Shown here in pieces: positions 17,843 through 26,568 of a stretch of DNA of 64,000 nucleotides. Numbering within the stretch: position 1 is the first letter of the stretch; each line of letters begins with the position of its first letter. The position numbers were made by a program, and so were the translations under genes. Source of the stretch: Candidatus Manganitrophus noduliformans (GTDB lineage Bacteria; Nitrospirota; Nitrospiria; SBBL01; Manganitrophaceae); contig NZ_VTOW01000004.1 of assembly GCF_012184425.1 (NCBI RefSeq), forward strand, positions 282,504 to 346,503, in the 5' to 3' direction. The notes beneath the pieces are model-generated. The model was not told the origin of the DNA, did no database searches, and saw only the letters and a list, made by a program, of their open reading frames with translations.

Positions 17843-18242
17843 GGCTCCCTTTTTCTTGACTGGAAGGGTTTCCCCGCGTTTTCCACAGAATATGTGTATA
17901 AACTGTGGATAAAATTGTTCCGATCGTCATGTTTAGCGCGTCTTTCCGGACCGGAATCAAGATTGCTCAAGAATTAGGCACTTACTTCTATATATATATC
18001 AATGGTTTGTATCTATTTGTGAGGATGGTCGGCTTTATGGCGTCAAGGCCGCCGTGTCAGGTTTTAAGATAAAGCACTATATGTTGAAAAGCGGGGGAAA
18101 AGAATACCATATATGGTTTTGGAAGAATTCCGAAGAGATCCATCCGCTTCAAAATGGTTCGAGAAAATGAAGCGAAGGATTTCTTGCCTTGTTGAAGGCA
18201 AAGGTTGTGAAATCCATTTAGATATGGTATAAGGTCAAAATT
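17843..18242. other. 400-base intergenic region before the PilZ gene
   Basis: AT-rich relative to neighbours, with a TA-repeat stretch near 17990. A 38-codon ORF at 18111 lacks a good ribosome site. The promoter of the PilZ gene presumably lies at its 3' end. Nothing else was recognised. Confidence 0.35.
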
Positions 18243-18599
18243 ATGGAGAAGCGCCGTCATTCACGCATTCCTTTTTTCGGCAAAGCAAAGATCTCCACGG
18301 CCACCCGACCGGTCGAGGTCATGATCAGCAACATCAGCCTCGGCGGTCTCCTCTTCCATTCCAAAAAAGACTTTGAACTCGGCAAGGAGATGGTCATTCA
18401 GATCAAAGGAACCCATCGAGGAAAAGAGTTCGAGGAAAAGGTGACGGGGAGAATCGTGGCGGTTCACCGAGGCAGCGCCGGCAATTCCTTTGGGCTTCAA
18501 TTCGGCGCCTATCTTGACGAGTCGCGCCAGCCGTTCCTCCTTGCCTCCGTGACGGGAAGCCGAAAGAAAGGAATCACCTCTTTTTTAAGGGATAACTGA
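18243..18599 (+). CDS. PilZ-domain c-di-GMP receptor
   Basis: 118 residues, essentially one PilZ domain. The N-terminal EKRRHSR gives the RxxxR c-di-GMP clamp, and ISNISLGG gives the (D/N)xSxxG motif, so ligand binding is expected. As a single-domain receptor it would act by binding partner proteins. The two cyclases upstream in the window could supply the signal. Confidence 0.85.
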   Translation: MEKRRHSRIPFFGKAKISTATRPVEVMISNISLGGLLFHSKKDFELGKEMVIQIKGTHRGKEFEEKVTGRIVAVHRGSAGNSFGLQFGAYLDESRQPFLLASVTGSRKKGITSFLRDN

Positions 18600-18705
18600 T
18601 CCTTGAGATCCCGGAGACTGCCCGATCGCCATGCGGATCGGTCTTGCACGGTTCTTCTCTTGCGTCGTCGGGGACGGTAAGAGACCTCTTCATAGGAATC
18701 GAACC

Positions 18706-19107
18706 ATGTATCAGAGATGGTTTTCTCTTCTCTTATTTTTCCTCGTTGTCGGCTGTGCTCCGATGGCGGCCCGGGTCGCCCTTCCCCAATCGACTGTTCC
18801 CTATGACCGCGCCTGGCAGGTCGCCCTCAACACCAGCCTGAACTATTACGACCGGATCGCCGTCGAGGATAAAGAGGGGGGATTTTTTCAGACCGCCTGG
18901 AATATTGAAAAGAGCGGTTTGAACATCGGAATCCCGGTGAGACGCAACCGTTTGATCGGCCATGTCGCCAGCAAATCTCCTTTTCGTCTCCATCTTATCC
19001 TGGAGGTGGAAGCCTTCTCGATGGAACTGGGGCGATGGGTAAAAGAGACGAATGACCCGCTCCTGACACAGATCTCCCAAGACATGAGCTCCAAGCTTCA
19101 ATTCTGA
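18706..19107 (+). CDS. Small lipoprotein of unknown function
   Basis: 133 residues from the ATG at 18706 with AGGA upstream. The signal sequence ends in LVVGC, a lipobox, so the protein should be lipid anchored. The body (YDRAWQVALNTSLNYYDRIAVEDKEGGFFQTAW) resembles small envelope proteins that combine a helix with a beta sheet. It sits 33 bases before comM. Confidence 0.6.
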   Translation: MYQRWFSLLLFFLVVGCAPMAARVALPQSTVPYDRAWQVALNTSLNYYDRIAVEDKEGGFFQTAWNIEKSGLNIGIPVRRNRLIGHVASKSPFRLHLILEVEAFSMELGRWVKETNDPLLTQISQDMSSKLQF

Positions 19108-19140
19108 CGTGCCCGCTCGACCCCACCGAAGGGTCCGATC

Positions 19141-20192
19141 ATGCTCTCGAAGGTCTTCAGCGCCGTCCTGTATGGAATCGAGGCCCAGCCGATCGACGTG
19201 GAGGTCGATCTCTCCCAGGGCCTCCCTCTGCTGAATATTGTCGGCCTTCCCGACCTCGCGGTTAAAGAGAGCAAAGACCGCGTCCGTTCCGCCGTCAAGA
19301 ACACCGGTTTCCACTTTCCCATCAAGAAAATCACAATCAACTTGGCCCCGGCCGATCTTAAGAAAGAAGGCGCCGCCTTCGATCTGCCGATGGCGCTCGG
19401 CATTCTCGCCGCCGACGGGGTGCTGAAAGAAGACCGACTCGGCGATTACCTGATCGTCGGAGAGTTGTCGCTCGACGGGCGGGTCAAGGAGATCAAGGGG
19501 GCATTGGCGATGGCGATTTTGGCGAAGCGGGCCGGAAAGCGCGGCCTGCTCGTGCCCGCGAAGAACGGCGCCGAAGCGGCGGTCGTCTCAGGAATTGAAG
19601 TCCTAGGGGTCGAGACGCTTCCGCAGGTGGTCGAATTCCTCAACGGCCAGCTTGCCTTCTCGCCGGTCGAAACCCCGCTTTCCCCCCTTTTTGCCGAGCA
19701 GGCGATCTATGCCGAGGATTTCTCCGAGGTCCGGGGACAGACGCACGCAAAGCGGGCGCTGGAGATCGCGGCGGCGGGCGGGCACAACATTTTGATGGTC
19801 GGCCCCCCCGGCTCCGGAAAAACGATGCTCGCGAAGCGGTTCCCGACGATCCTTCCGAACATGAGCTTCGAGGAGTCGCTTGAAACCACGCTGGTTCACA
19901 GCATCTTCGGTCTTCTTACCGAGAAGCCGTTGATCGTCGCCCGCCCCTTCCGCTCTCCGCACCATACCGTTTCCGACGCCGGCCTGATCGGCGGCGGGCA
20001 ACTCCCGCGGCCCGGCGAAGTGAGCCTGGCCCACAACGGGGTTCTTTTTTTGGATGAGCTGCCGGAGTTTAAGCGCAACGTCTTGGAGGTATTACGGCAG
20101 CCCTTGGAGGAAGGAAGGGTCACGATCGCGCGCGCGAGCGCATCGTTGACTTACCCTTCGCAATTCATGTTGGTTGCTGCCATGAATCCTTG
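19141..20192 (+). pseudogene. comM: comM (yifB), 5' part, split by the integrative element
   Basis: The first 350 codons and two bases of an AAA+ Mg-chelatase-like helicase that promotes branch migration during natural transformation. The N-terminal lon-like fold ([25 protein letters not shown]) is present. The ATPase domain shows Walker A GPPGSGKT, Walker [12 protein letters not shown] and the sensor segment AAMNPC, where the frame leaves host DNA. The frame then runs seven codons into the element and stops at 20217. The 3' part is at 61404-61886. As integrated, the protein lacks its C-terminal lid and should be non-functional. Confidence 0.93.
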
Positions 20193-21730
20193 TGATTGCG
20201 TTGCCTTGGTGCCATGATTTCAGAAGAGGAAGGGAGGTAGCAGAGGTTGATGGTTACGTCCTCTTTTCCGATGATGATCTTTTCGGTAATGTTTTCTACG
20301 ATTTTTCGCTTCTCTTCCTGAACTAACTCAGGCCAGCGGGTATAGAGGTCTTTAGCTTCATTGAGGATTTGGTCGCTTGAGAGGCATTGGATCTTCAAGA
20401 AATCGATTTCTCCCTGAAGGGTAGGAATCTGATCGTCGAGTTGCTTGAGCCGTTCTTCCAGGGGCCTATATTTATTCCCAAAGCCTTCGGTGGGGATCTC
20501 TCCCTTAAAGCGGAGTTCGAACAGGGTATCAATGTCCCGTTTGATTTTCCGGTGTTCTTCTTCGAGAACCCGCATTAACTCTTCTTTTCCTTTAATCGTC
20601 TTATCCGCCGTATCAAGGTAACCGGTAATCTCCTGGGGAGAGAAAAAGAAGGTTTTTAGTTGTTCTTGAAACACTCCTTCCATGTCTACGATGCTGATCT
20701 TGTTGCGGCACTTGGGACAAACGTATTTGGGGGTGTTCGAGGGAACGCGCAGCTTCGCGCCGCAGTCACAGAAGGCAATCCCGGAGAACAGATGAATCGC
20801 AGGACGAGAGGGAGGCTTCCGCGAACTTCTTTGATCTTTGAGGATGCCATTGCACTGGTTCCAGATTTCTTCTGAAACGATCGGCTCCACTTGGGTATAA
20901 ATCCAATGCTCTTTGGGTTTTAAGACCCAATGCTTCTTCTGACCGAGACTCTTGGTATAGTTCGAGCGCCGAAGACCTTTTGCGGTCGGGTCTTCAAGGA
21001 GGCGCGTCACGGTAGTGTCGGAAAACTTGGAGCCGTTCCGCGTCCGGTGTCCGGCTTCATTGAGGAGCCTGGCCACGACTTTTTTCCGCCGATGTTCCAG
21101 GAAAAGCTCGTACATCAGTTTCAAGACCGGCGCTTCCTTGGGATTGGGCACAAGCTGCCGGTCCTTCCAGTGATAGCCAAAGGGTGCCGCTCCACCGATA
21201 GATTTCCCCAGTTTTGCTCTGATGGGAACGGATGCCGCAACCCGGTCTGCAATTTCTTCACGCTCCCATTGGGCCATTGCGGCGATGATCGTATAAAAGA
21301 GCCGTCCGACAGGGGTGGTGGTATCGACTGATTCTTGGAGGGAGATCAGGTCCGCGCCATACTCCCGGAAAATATCCGAGAGCTCTAGAAGCTCACGGGT
21401 ATTGCGTGCGAGACGAGCAATTTTAGAAAAGATGACGCCTGTGACGTGACCCATTTTTATATCATTGAGCATCCGCTGAGCTTCGGGGTGGGAGATCACC
21501 GATTTCCCGCTTACGGCCTCAAGGTGGTAGACTTCTTTAATTTCCCATCCTTTGGCTTCGGCATAGAAGCGTGCCCGCTTCTCGTGATGTTCCGGACTTT
21601 CACCTTTTGCTTGGTCTTCAGTCGAAACACGGATCCATATGCCGACGCACTTCCCTTTTGAAGAGTCTTCATCGGTTTTCTTCGGACCGGCATTCTTCGG
21701 AGCCGGACTGACTGGATGTTTGCGTTCCAT
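20165..21730 (-). CDS. Large serine recombinase, the element's integrase (A)
   Basis: 521 residues from an ATG with AAGGAGG. The catalytic serine is in WIRVSTEDQ. The resolvase domain (about 28-175) is followed by the recombinase domain (about 190-320), a zinc ribbon (FCDCGAKL...VCPKCRN) and a long coiled coil, the layout of large serine integrases. It should catalyse attP x attB integration at comM. The last eight codons (KDSWQQPT) are read from host comM DNA past attL. In a circular element the frame would instead continue through attP into the double-HTH ORF at the right end (see findings). A terminator for it is not evident. Confidence 0.93.
   Translation of the reverse strand: MERKHPVSPAPKNAGPKKTDEDSSKGKCVGIWIRVSTEDQAKGESPEHHEKRARFYAEAKGWEIKEVYHLEAVSGKSVISHPEAQRMLNDIKMGHVTGVIFSKIARLARNTRELLELSDIFREYGADLISLQESVDTTTPVGRLFYTIIAAMAQWEREEIADRVAASVPIRAKLGKSIGGAAPFGYHWKDRQLVPNPKEAPVLKLMYELFLEHRRKKVVARLLNEAGHRTRNGSKFSDTTVTRLLEDPTAKGLRRSNYTKSLGQKKHWVLKPKEHWIYTQVEPIVSEEIWNQCNGILKDQRSSRKPPSRPAIHLFSGIAFCDCGAKLRVPSNTPKYVCPKCRNKISIVDMEGVFQEQLKTFFFSPQEITGYLDTADKTIKGKEELMRVLEEEHRKIKRDIDTLFELRFKGEIPTEGFGNKYRPLEERLKQLDDQIPTLQGEIDFLKIQCLSSDQILNEAKDLYTRWPELVQEEKRKIVENITEKIIIGKEDVTINLCYLPSSSEIMAPRQRNHKDSWQQPT
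20185..20207. other. attL
   Basis: Host AATCCT, shared core TG (20191-20192), then the element arm TGA plus TTGCGTTGCCTT (20196-20207). The arm is the exact inverse of AAGGCAACGCAA at the right end. TG is the only identity between the two junctions that is compatible with restoring comM, which fits a serine recombinase crossover dinucleotide. Confidence 0.88.
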
Positions 21731-21943
21731 CGCGGTGCCTCCTTTTCTTCATCATCAGCTTTTCCATACTCCTTTCTTTTATCCGGGTCAAGAATTTTCT
21801 GAGGTGTGTTGCCTAAGTACCATAAACCTGAAGGGAGGAGGTATAAATGGATTGGTTAAGTGTAGTAAAAGCTACTGAACGTAGATAGCAGAAATATACA
21901 GAAAATAATTGGTTGCTCTCATGCCCCTTCATCAAAAGGAAAG

Positions 21944-21965
21944 GGCAGGCCGTTGATGGCCTGCC
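21944..21965 (-). terminator. Terminator of the DUF932 gene
   Basis: Eight-base stem GGCAGGCC / GGCCTGCC with loop of six, followed on the minus strand by CTTTCCTTTT. It ends 18 bases after the DUF932 stop. Confidence 0.7.
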
Positions 21966-21982
21966 TTGTGAAAAAGAAAGAA

Positions 21983-22906
21983 CTAGAGTTTTCCCGCCAG
22001 CAATGTCCCTGCAAACCGCTCCGTCTCGATCCGGTGGAGCGGGGCGAGGTGTTGGGCCGCGTGAGTGAAGGCGTTGATGACGCCGAAGCGGGTGGGGTCG
22101 GGTTCGATTTGGTAGCTGCTTACTACCTCGTCGGTGAACTTCTGTGAGAGCTTCCGCTCTGCGGCGAGTTTACGGATTATAGCAACCGGGTCGGGAATCG
22201 GCTCTTTCCTGGTCTTGAGAAACGTGTCCAAAATGGAACTCGCCACTTCAAAAGCGTTGCTGATCCCCTCGGCCATCCGGCTGTTTAACTCAGCGATGGT
22301 GAAGTGAATATGGGGATGGCGGAAGCTTTTCTCCTGCGAGACGACAAGGTCATTGGTACAGGCTTTCCTGAATACAAAAGGTTCCACCGAGACGCTCCCC
22401 TGGCCGACTTCCGAGTTTCCGATCATGATGCCGGCCTTAAGACCCGATTCCGGTATTGAGATATCCTCGCTCACGAGCTTCAAATAGAGATGCGTTTCTT
22501 CGAGGACAAAACTCTTTACAGAAACTGCCGCCTGTTCCAGTAACACCTGCACGGTCTCGGCAATTTGGGCGTTGTTGTAGGCTACATACTCGCCCGAGAG
22601 AAAGGCTCTGACCCACTTCCCTTTTCCACGCAAGAGGTAGGAGGCTTCCTTCATTCTCTCTAGATCGAAGTTCACTACGATCGCCTTCATCTGGCCAGGT
22701 AAACGGCGGTAATAATCCACCGGTATTCCGAGCTTCTGACACATCTGCGTTGTCGCCAAATCCGAAAGTGAATAGCACCTGCTGTCTCCATTCAGCACTT
22801 CTAATCGGCCTTCTAGAGACACCCACAATTGTTGGCCTGTTGCCTTGTGGTCCCATTTGTTTTGGTCATCCTGAATGATCTTTTCTTCGACGGTTTTCCA
22901 GTCCAT
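21983..22906 (-). CDS. DUF932 (phage/plasmid-like TIGR03299) protein
   Basis: 307 residues with GGAGGAAG before the ATG. It has the DUF932 pattern: a GRLEVLNGDSRCYSLSDLA start, VRAFLSGEYVAYNNAQI in the middle, and SVEPFVFRKACTNDLVVS later. The family is frequent on phages, plasmids and integrative elements and has no established biochemical role. It is encoded on the same strand as the recombinase, 250 bases upstream, but its own terminator argues for separate transcription. Confidence 0.8.
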   Translation of the reverse strand: MDWKTVEEKIIQDDQNKWDHKATGQQLWVSLEGRLEVLNGDSRCYSLSDLATTQMCQKLGIPVDYYRRLPGQMKAIVVNFDLERMKEASYLLRGKGKWVRAFLSGEYVAYNNAQIAETVQVLLEQAAVSVKSFVLEETHLYLKLVSEDISIPESGLKAGIMIGNSEVGQGSVSVEPFVFRKACTNDLVVSQEKSFRHPHIHFTIAELNSRMAEGISNAFEVASSILDTFLKTRKEPIPDPVAIIRKLAAERKLSQKFTDEVVSSYQIEPDPTRFGVINAFTHAAQHLAPLHRIETERFAGTLLAGKL

Positions 22907-23330
22907 GTGCTTCCTCCTTTGTTGAAGAACTAAAAGGAGTGTAAAAGCAATGGAAATTAGTTGAAAGGGAGGGGAATTTCACAAACCGGAAGGAGACGAA
23001 GGTTTAAAATGGTACAGGAGAACATAACCGGAAATTAAGCCCTGTATTTTTTATCTTCGCTATATCAGAATCTCTTTATCATTTTTTGAATTTCTATAGC
23101 AATAGGTTTAATACTAAATTAGGATAATTTATATCTCGGATTTGTTTTCAATGAAAAACAGTTGATTTTTAGCAAAATGGTATGGTATTGGTGTTGCGTA
23201 ACTAGGAATATATTGTTAGCTGTATGTGGATAAGTTGTATTGCGTGAGATCCTCGCCTTGTGTTTTAATGCTTGTAGCAGGTTAATCCAAGTATCCTAAT
23301 GGAAGTGTTCTGAAATAAGGAGGATCTGCA
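22907..23330. other. Divergent AT-rich intergenic region
   Basis: About 420 bases between the leftward DUF932 gene and rightward small genes, clearly more AT-rich than either flank. It should hold promoters for both directions. I see no iterons or long hairpin, but its position suits a regulatory or transfer/replication site. Confidence 0.35.
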
Positions 23331-23513
23331 ATGAGCTATACGGTCGTAGTTCTGCTAGTTACAGGTTTGATCATTGCCGTTGCGGTCGTTCGGGCTGTAC
23401 GCCGGGAGTTAAGATCGATTATCGAGGTATATAGAAGCGAATCTAGAAAAGTCGATGAGGAACAACAGGAAAAGCCCATGTTTAAGGTGTACAAATTTAC
23501 ACACCGTTCTTAA
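23331..23513 (+). CDS. Small single-pass membrane protein
   Basis: 60 residues: one N-terminal transmembrane helix (VVVLLVTGLIIAVAVVRAV) and a charged cytoplasmic tail. AAGGAGG lies at good spacing. A strong terminator follows directly. Function unknown; such proteins on mobile elements can be exclusion, holin-like or regulatory factors. Confidence 0.55.
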   Translation: MSYTVVVLLVTGLIIAVAVVRAVRRELRSIIEVYRSESRKVDEEQQEKPMFKVYKFTHRS

Positions 23514-23521
23514 GATCAATC

Positions 23522-23554
23522 AGGCCTATTCGTAACGACGAATAGGCCTTTTTT
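23522..23554 (+). terminator. Rho-independent terminator
   Basis: Eleven-base perfect stem AGGCCTATTCG / CGAATAGGCCT, loop TAACGA, then TTTTT. It isolates the 60-aa gene from the next one. Confidence 0.85.
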
Positions 23555-23565
23555 GTGGGTATGTG

Positions 23566-24387
23566 ATGTTACACTTACTTTTTACTGCGGTAATCGCGGC
23601 ATTTGTTGAAGCCGTATTAAAACTCCTCCTGGATCATTTATTCGGAATAGAAAAACTAAGTCTTATTACGTTAATTATTATGTTCTTTTCTTTATATTTT
23701 TTGATTTTTTTAATTCATTTGTATGTAAAAAGAAACCGAGATAAACTGAAAAAGTTAAGAGGTCGTTTTGGCCATTGGCTTGTAGGAAAATTTCATAAGG
23801 TAATTTATCTTCCTGCAGACCGAGAATCCGAAACATATAAGAAATTAATCACAGAGAAAATAAAAGAGAGTAAAAGAGTCTATCTTCGCCTACTAAGCGG
23901 GTATACGATGGTATGGGATGATCGTGAAAACTACGTTTTTAAGGCGCTTCAAGGGCTTAGTCGGGAGCAGTTACGACGAAAAGATGTGCGGATTCAGTTT
24001 CTGTCTCGTGAAGCACCGGAATTTGAGCCACGCGGTAGGTGGTATGTAGAAAAGATGCGGAGAGACGATGTGCGGTATCGATGTGATAATTTTGACCATT
24101 ATAAGGAACGATGTGCGGAGATTGAGGCGAATATAAGAATGGATTTGCCAGAGATCAAATTAGAATTTTATAACAGGGCTCCGCTTTGGCGTTTATTCAT
24201 TTTTGATGACAATATGTTTGTCTCTAATTATTATGCTCCCGACGGCGAGCGAGAGGAAGGGCATATGAATACCGCGGTTGAATTATCGAGAGAAGAAGGT
24301 GGAACATATAATCCTATCTATGTCGGACTGATGAGAGAATTCCAGAGTCTTGGAAGAAGTAAACCCATGTTAACCAGTACAAACTAA
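23566..24387 (+). CDS. Membrane-anchored protein of unknown function
   Basis: 273 residues. Two transmembrane helices lie near the N-terminus (about 3-20 and 32-52), then a basic stretch (KRNRDKLKKLRGR). The soluble domain contains SETYKKLITEKIKESKRVYLRL, IQFLSREAPEF and LFIFDDNMFVSNYYAPDG. The latter parts recall the beta-strand/active-site regions of phospholipase-D-like or nucleotide-sensing folds, but no HKD motif is present. I cannot name the family. It is AT-rich compared with host genes and unpaired with neighbours. Confidence 0.5.
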   Translation: MLHLLFTAVIAAFVEAVLKLLLDHLFGIEKLSLITLIIMFFSLYFLIFLIHLYVKRNRDKLKKLRGRFGHWLVGKFHKVIYLPADRESETYKKLITEKIKESKRVYLRLLSGYTMVWDDRENYVFKALQGLSREQLRRKDVRIQFLSREAPEFEPRGRWYVEKMRRDDVRYRCDNFDHYKERCAEIEANIRMDLPEIKLEFYNRAPLWRLFIFDDNMFVSNYYAPDGEREEGHMNTAVELSREEGGTYNPIYVGLMREFQSLGRSKPMLTSTN

Positions 24388-24510
24388 AGATGTTTCTCAT
24401 ACTGAGAAATATTGCCATAAAGATTATGACGTGAATCCCGGGGTCTCCCCGCTTAGAGTTTCCGAAATTTTCTGGTTATGGTAGCTTTACAAGCTTAAAA
24501 AATCTGAAGG

Positions 24511-25035
24511 TCATTGTTTTAAAGTTGTTACCGGGATTTTTTCATAAAACGCAAGTCCGAGAACCACCGCATCAAATACACTCATCCTCGGATCTTCGCT
24601 CATATAGCATTTTCGCTCGGGCGGAAGATACGGCCCAAGCTCCGGGAACCGCGTGGCAATCGCTGTCGCGATCTCGTGTTTCGTCCGAGCGCCACCCTCA
24701 GAGAACGCCTTTTGTATATTGATCCTGGAAACGGTTTTGATCTTGATCTTCCTTCTCGTGGCAAGTTTAAGAACCTCGAATATCAATTCCCGAACCCTCC
24801 CACAACGCCGGGAGCCTCTCGCGGTATAATCCTCGACCGCAATCATGTCCGGCCGATAGCGATCAATTAACCGTTCAATCTCCTCCAGGCATTCGGAATT
24901 CTTATCCCCGCGGCATTCCTTAATTCCCCAATCAACAAGCCTATCCGGTCCCTTCAGCACGGCAAATCCAAATCCCCTGCTATAAGGATCAATCCCCAAA
25001 ACACGAATCGGTTTTCGAAACGTGGGATTCATCAA
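24511..25035 (-). CDS. RuvC-like Holliday-junction resolvase
   Basis: 174 residues with an RNase-H/RuvC fold pattern: catalytic aspartate in VLGIDPYSRGFGFAV, glutamate in MIAVEDYTARGS, and a C-terminal MSVFDAVVLGLAF aspartate. Similar proteins occur on phages and mobile elements, where they resolve branched DNA during replication or recombination. It starts 12 bases after the XRE gene stop and forms an operon with it. Cellular RuvC differs in its DNA-contact helices, so this is an element-encoded relative rather than the housekeeping copy. Confidence 0.75.
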   Translation of the reverse strand: MMNPTFRKPIRVLGIDPYSRGFGFAVLKGPDRLVDWGIKECRGDKNSECLEEIERLIDRYRPDMIAVEDYTARGSRRCGRVRELIFEVLKLATRRKIKIKTVSRINIQKAFSEGGARTKHEIATAIATRFPELGPYLPPERKCYMSEDPRMSVFDAVVLGLAFYEKIPVTTLKQ

Positions 25036-25047
25036 CTGTTGGTATTG

Positions 25048-25383
25048 TTATTTTTCCTCGATGAGAAGTGACCGGAGGATCTCCAGTTTTCGGATTGTTT
25101 TTAGATCAAGCGCTCTTTTGCTCAGCTTTTTCACGGCCGCTCGCACGCGCTTTAGTGTTGCGCGTTCTACATCTTCATGGATCCCTTCGAAGAGTTCCTG
25201 TGTCGAGGCGCGGAAGATTATTTGGTATGCAATAACGGTTTGCAGGTTGGGTAAGCGGGAGAAATGCTCGTACCTCGAAACTTTTGCGCCATTTCGGCAG
25301 CCCAAGAGAAGCGCCATTTCATTCTGCGTCAACCCCGCGCGTTTGCGGTAGGTACGTAAATAATTTGGTATTTCGTGGGACAT
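25048..25383 (-). CDS. XRE-family HTH regulator
   Basis: 111 residues; the N-terminal HTH reads LRTYRKRAGLTQNEMALLLGCRNGAKVSRYE. A C-terminal helical part follows (LKRVRAAVKKLSKRALDLKTIRKLEILRSLL), probably for dimerisation. It lies immediately upstream of the RuvC-like gene and may autoregulate that pair. Confidence 0.8.
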   Translation of the reverse strand: MSHEIPNYLRTYRKRAGLTQNEMALLLGCRNGAKVSRYEHFSRLPNLQTVIAYQIIFRASTQELFEGIHEDVERATLKRVRAAVKKLSKRALDLKTIRKLEILRSLLIEEK

Positions 25384-25592
25384 TTAAAAATTTCTATGTC
25401 AGATGAAAGATGTAAATAGTGTAGTCGAACGGAGTGAAATCAAAAGAAGAGAGGATTTGCTCGAAACGACAATTTTTTGAAAAGAAAAAGAAGCAGCACC
25501 CGTGTTGCCTCTTTATTATGCCACAGGAACAAAGAGAAAAAACGCTGTGGAGATCAGTAAGAGCCGGGCATCACGCTCATGCAGAATAAAAA

Positions 25593-25617
25593 AAGCCAAC
25601 CTTGTTTCGGTTGGCTT
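25593..25617 (-). terminator. Terminator of the toxin-antitoxin operon
   Basis: Nine-base stem AAGCCAACC / GGTTGGCTT with a seven-base loop; on the minus strand it is followed by a run of T's. It sits 28 bases past the toxin stop. Confidence 0.82.
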
Positions 25618-25644
25618 GTCTTTTTCAAAGGAAATGATTCCTTG

Positions 25645-25896
25645 TTATTTGTATACGTCTCCTCGGGGACCCATCGTCATAATTACGGCTGTGTTATCTA
25701 TAATACGAAACACAATGCGATAGCGTCCTACCCTGATTCTAAAAATATCTTTTGCTCCCTTGATCGGTTTGCGATCTACCGGAAGTCCTTCAGATAGTTT
25801 TTTCAGCGCCTGGTCGATTAACAGCTGGTAATCTTTGGGGATGCGTCGGTATTCTTTTACCGCCAGCTTCGAAAACTCTATTTCAAGTTTTTCCAT
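25645..25896 (-). CDS. RelE/ParE-type toxin
   Basis: 83 residues with the compact RelE fold pattern: VKEYRRIPKDYQLLIDQALKKL, then DIFRIRVGRYRIVFRI and VIMTMGPRGDVYK. RelE toxins cleave mRNA on the ribosome; ParE relatives poison gyrase, and sequence alone does not separate the two. It overlaps the antitoxin gene by 19 bases, the usual translationally coupled arrangement. It is likely an addiction module stabilising the element. Confidence 0.85.
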   Translation of the reverse strand: MEKLEIEFSKLAVKEYRRIPKDYQLLIDQALKKLSEGLPVDRKPIKGAKDIFRIRVGRYRIVFRIIDNTAVIMTMGPRGDVYK

Positions 25897-26084
25897 TTCA
25901 CGGTTTCTCCCCTTTTATATTCCTCCGTTCCTTTTTTGACTGCGCGTTTTTCTTTTGCAGTTAGGGGAGACGTATCAAACTGAACGAACGTTTTCCAGAA
26001 AACTTCGGCCAATTTTTTTTCTGGTAGCGTTTTCAGTAAATTTACGAGGGACTCCTCGGGTATAGGTAATGTCTTGGTACTCAT
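25878..26084 (-). CDS. Antitoxin of the RelE-type pair
   Basis: 68 residues, first gene of the operon. The short N-terminal helix pair (ESLVNLLKTLPEKKLAEVFWKTF) and basic C-terminal tail (EEYKRGETVKWKNLK) fit small antitoxins that cover RelE-type toxins. It has no obvious ribbon-helix-helix signature, so DNA binding is uncertain. Identity is supported mainly by the overlap with the toxin gene. Confidence 0.75.
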   Translation of the reverse strand: MSTKTLPIPEESLVNLLKTLPEKKLAEVFWKTFVQFDTSPLTAKEKRAVKKGTEEYKRGETVKWKNLK

Positions 26085-26260
26085 GGGTGGTATTCCTCCG
26101 TTAGTAATAGTAACTTCACGAAATCTTTTGAAGGAGCGGTGCGAACCCTTCTCAAAGAACTATGTTTAGCATAGGAAGAACAAGAAGATCTGTCAAGATA
26201 GGCCGGTCGCCTCTCCACCATGATAGCAGAGAGAAGGAATACGGTCGATATGGATCTTGA

Positions 26261-26434
26261 TGGCCTGGCCGAAGGGATGTTGCATTTATCCGCCGTCTCG
26301 TAGAAATCCTGAAAGAGAAAACGCGGCAATGGAAGGCAGACGAGAAGGACACGGAAGATGAAGCCCCATATGAGACGAGACCGTTGGGCGTCAAGGGCAC
26401 GCTCTCACGGAAAGAGGTCTACGACCGGCTCTGA
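26261..26434 (+). pseudogene. Gene fragment without a start codon
   Basis: A 57-codon frame, open from a TGA, reading RRDVAFIRRLVEILKEKTRQWK and ending KGTLSRKEVYDRL. It looks protein-like (balanced helix, charged) but has no start or ribosome site. It is probably the decayed 3' end of a small element gene, source unknown. Confidence 0.35.
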
Positions 26435-26478
26435 GAGCATGGCTCCCCGTGTTGGTATGTCCCCCCAAAGTCCCTGAA

Positions 26479-26559
26479 GTCCCCGAAGTCCCTCTCGTCG
26501 GGGAAAAACCGCGCTGCTCTTCGGTTTTCACACGGGGACATTAGAGGGACTTCGGGGAC
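26479..26559. repeat. 17-bp inverted repeat beside the helicase gene
   Basis: GTCCCCGAAGTCCCTCT (26479-26495) and its exact complement AGAGGGACTTCGGGGAC (26543-26559) flank 47 bases. A second, imperfect inner pair around CCGCG is nested near it. The same GGGACTTC units recur inside the end of the neighbouring coding region near 26618-26645. It could be a terminator, RNA structure or iteron-like site. Confidence 0.7.
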
Positions 26560-26568
26560 ATCGCGGTT

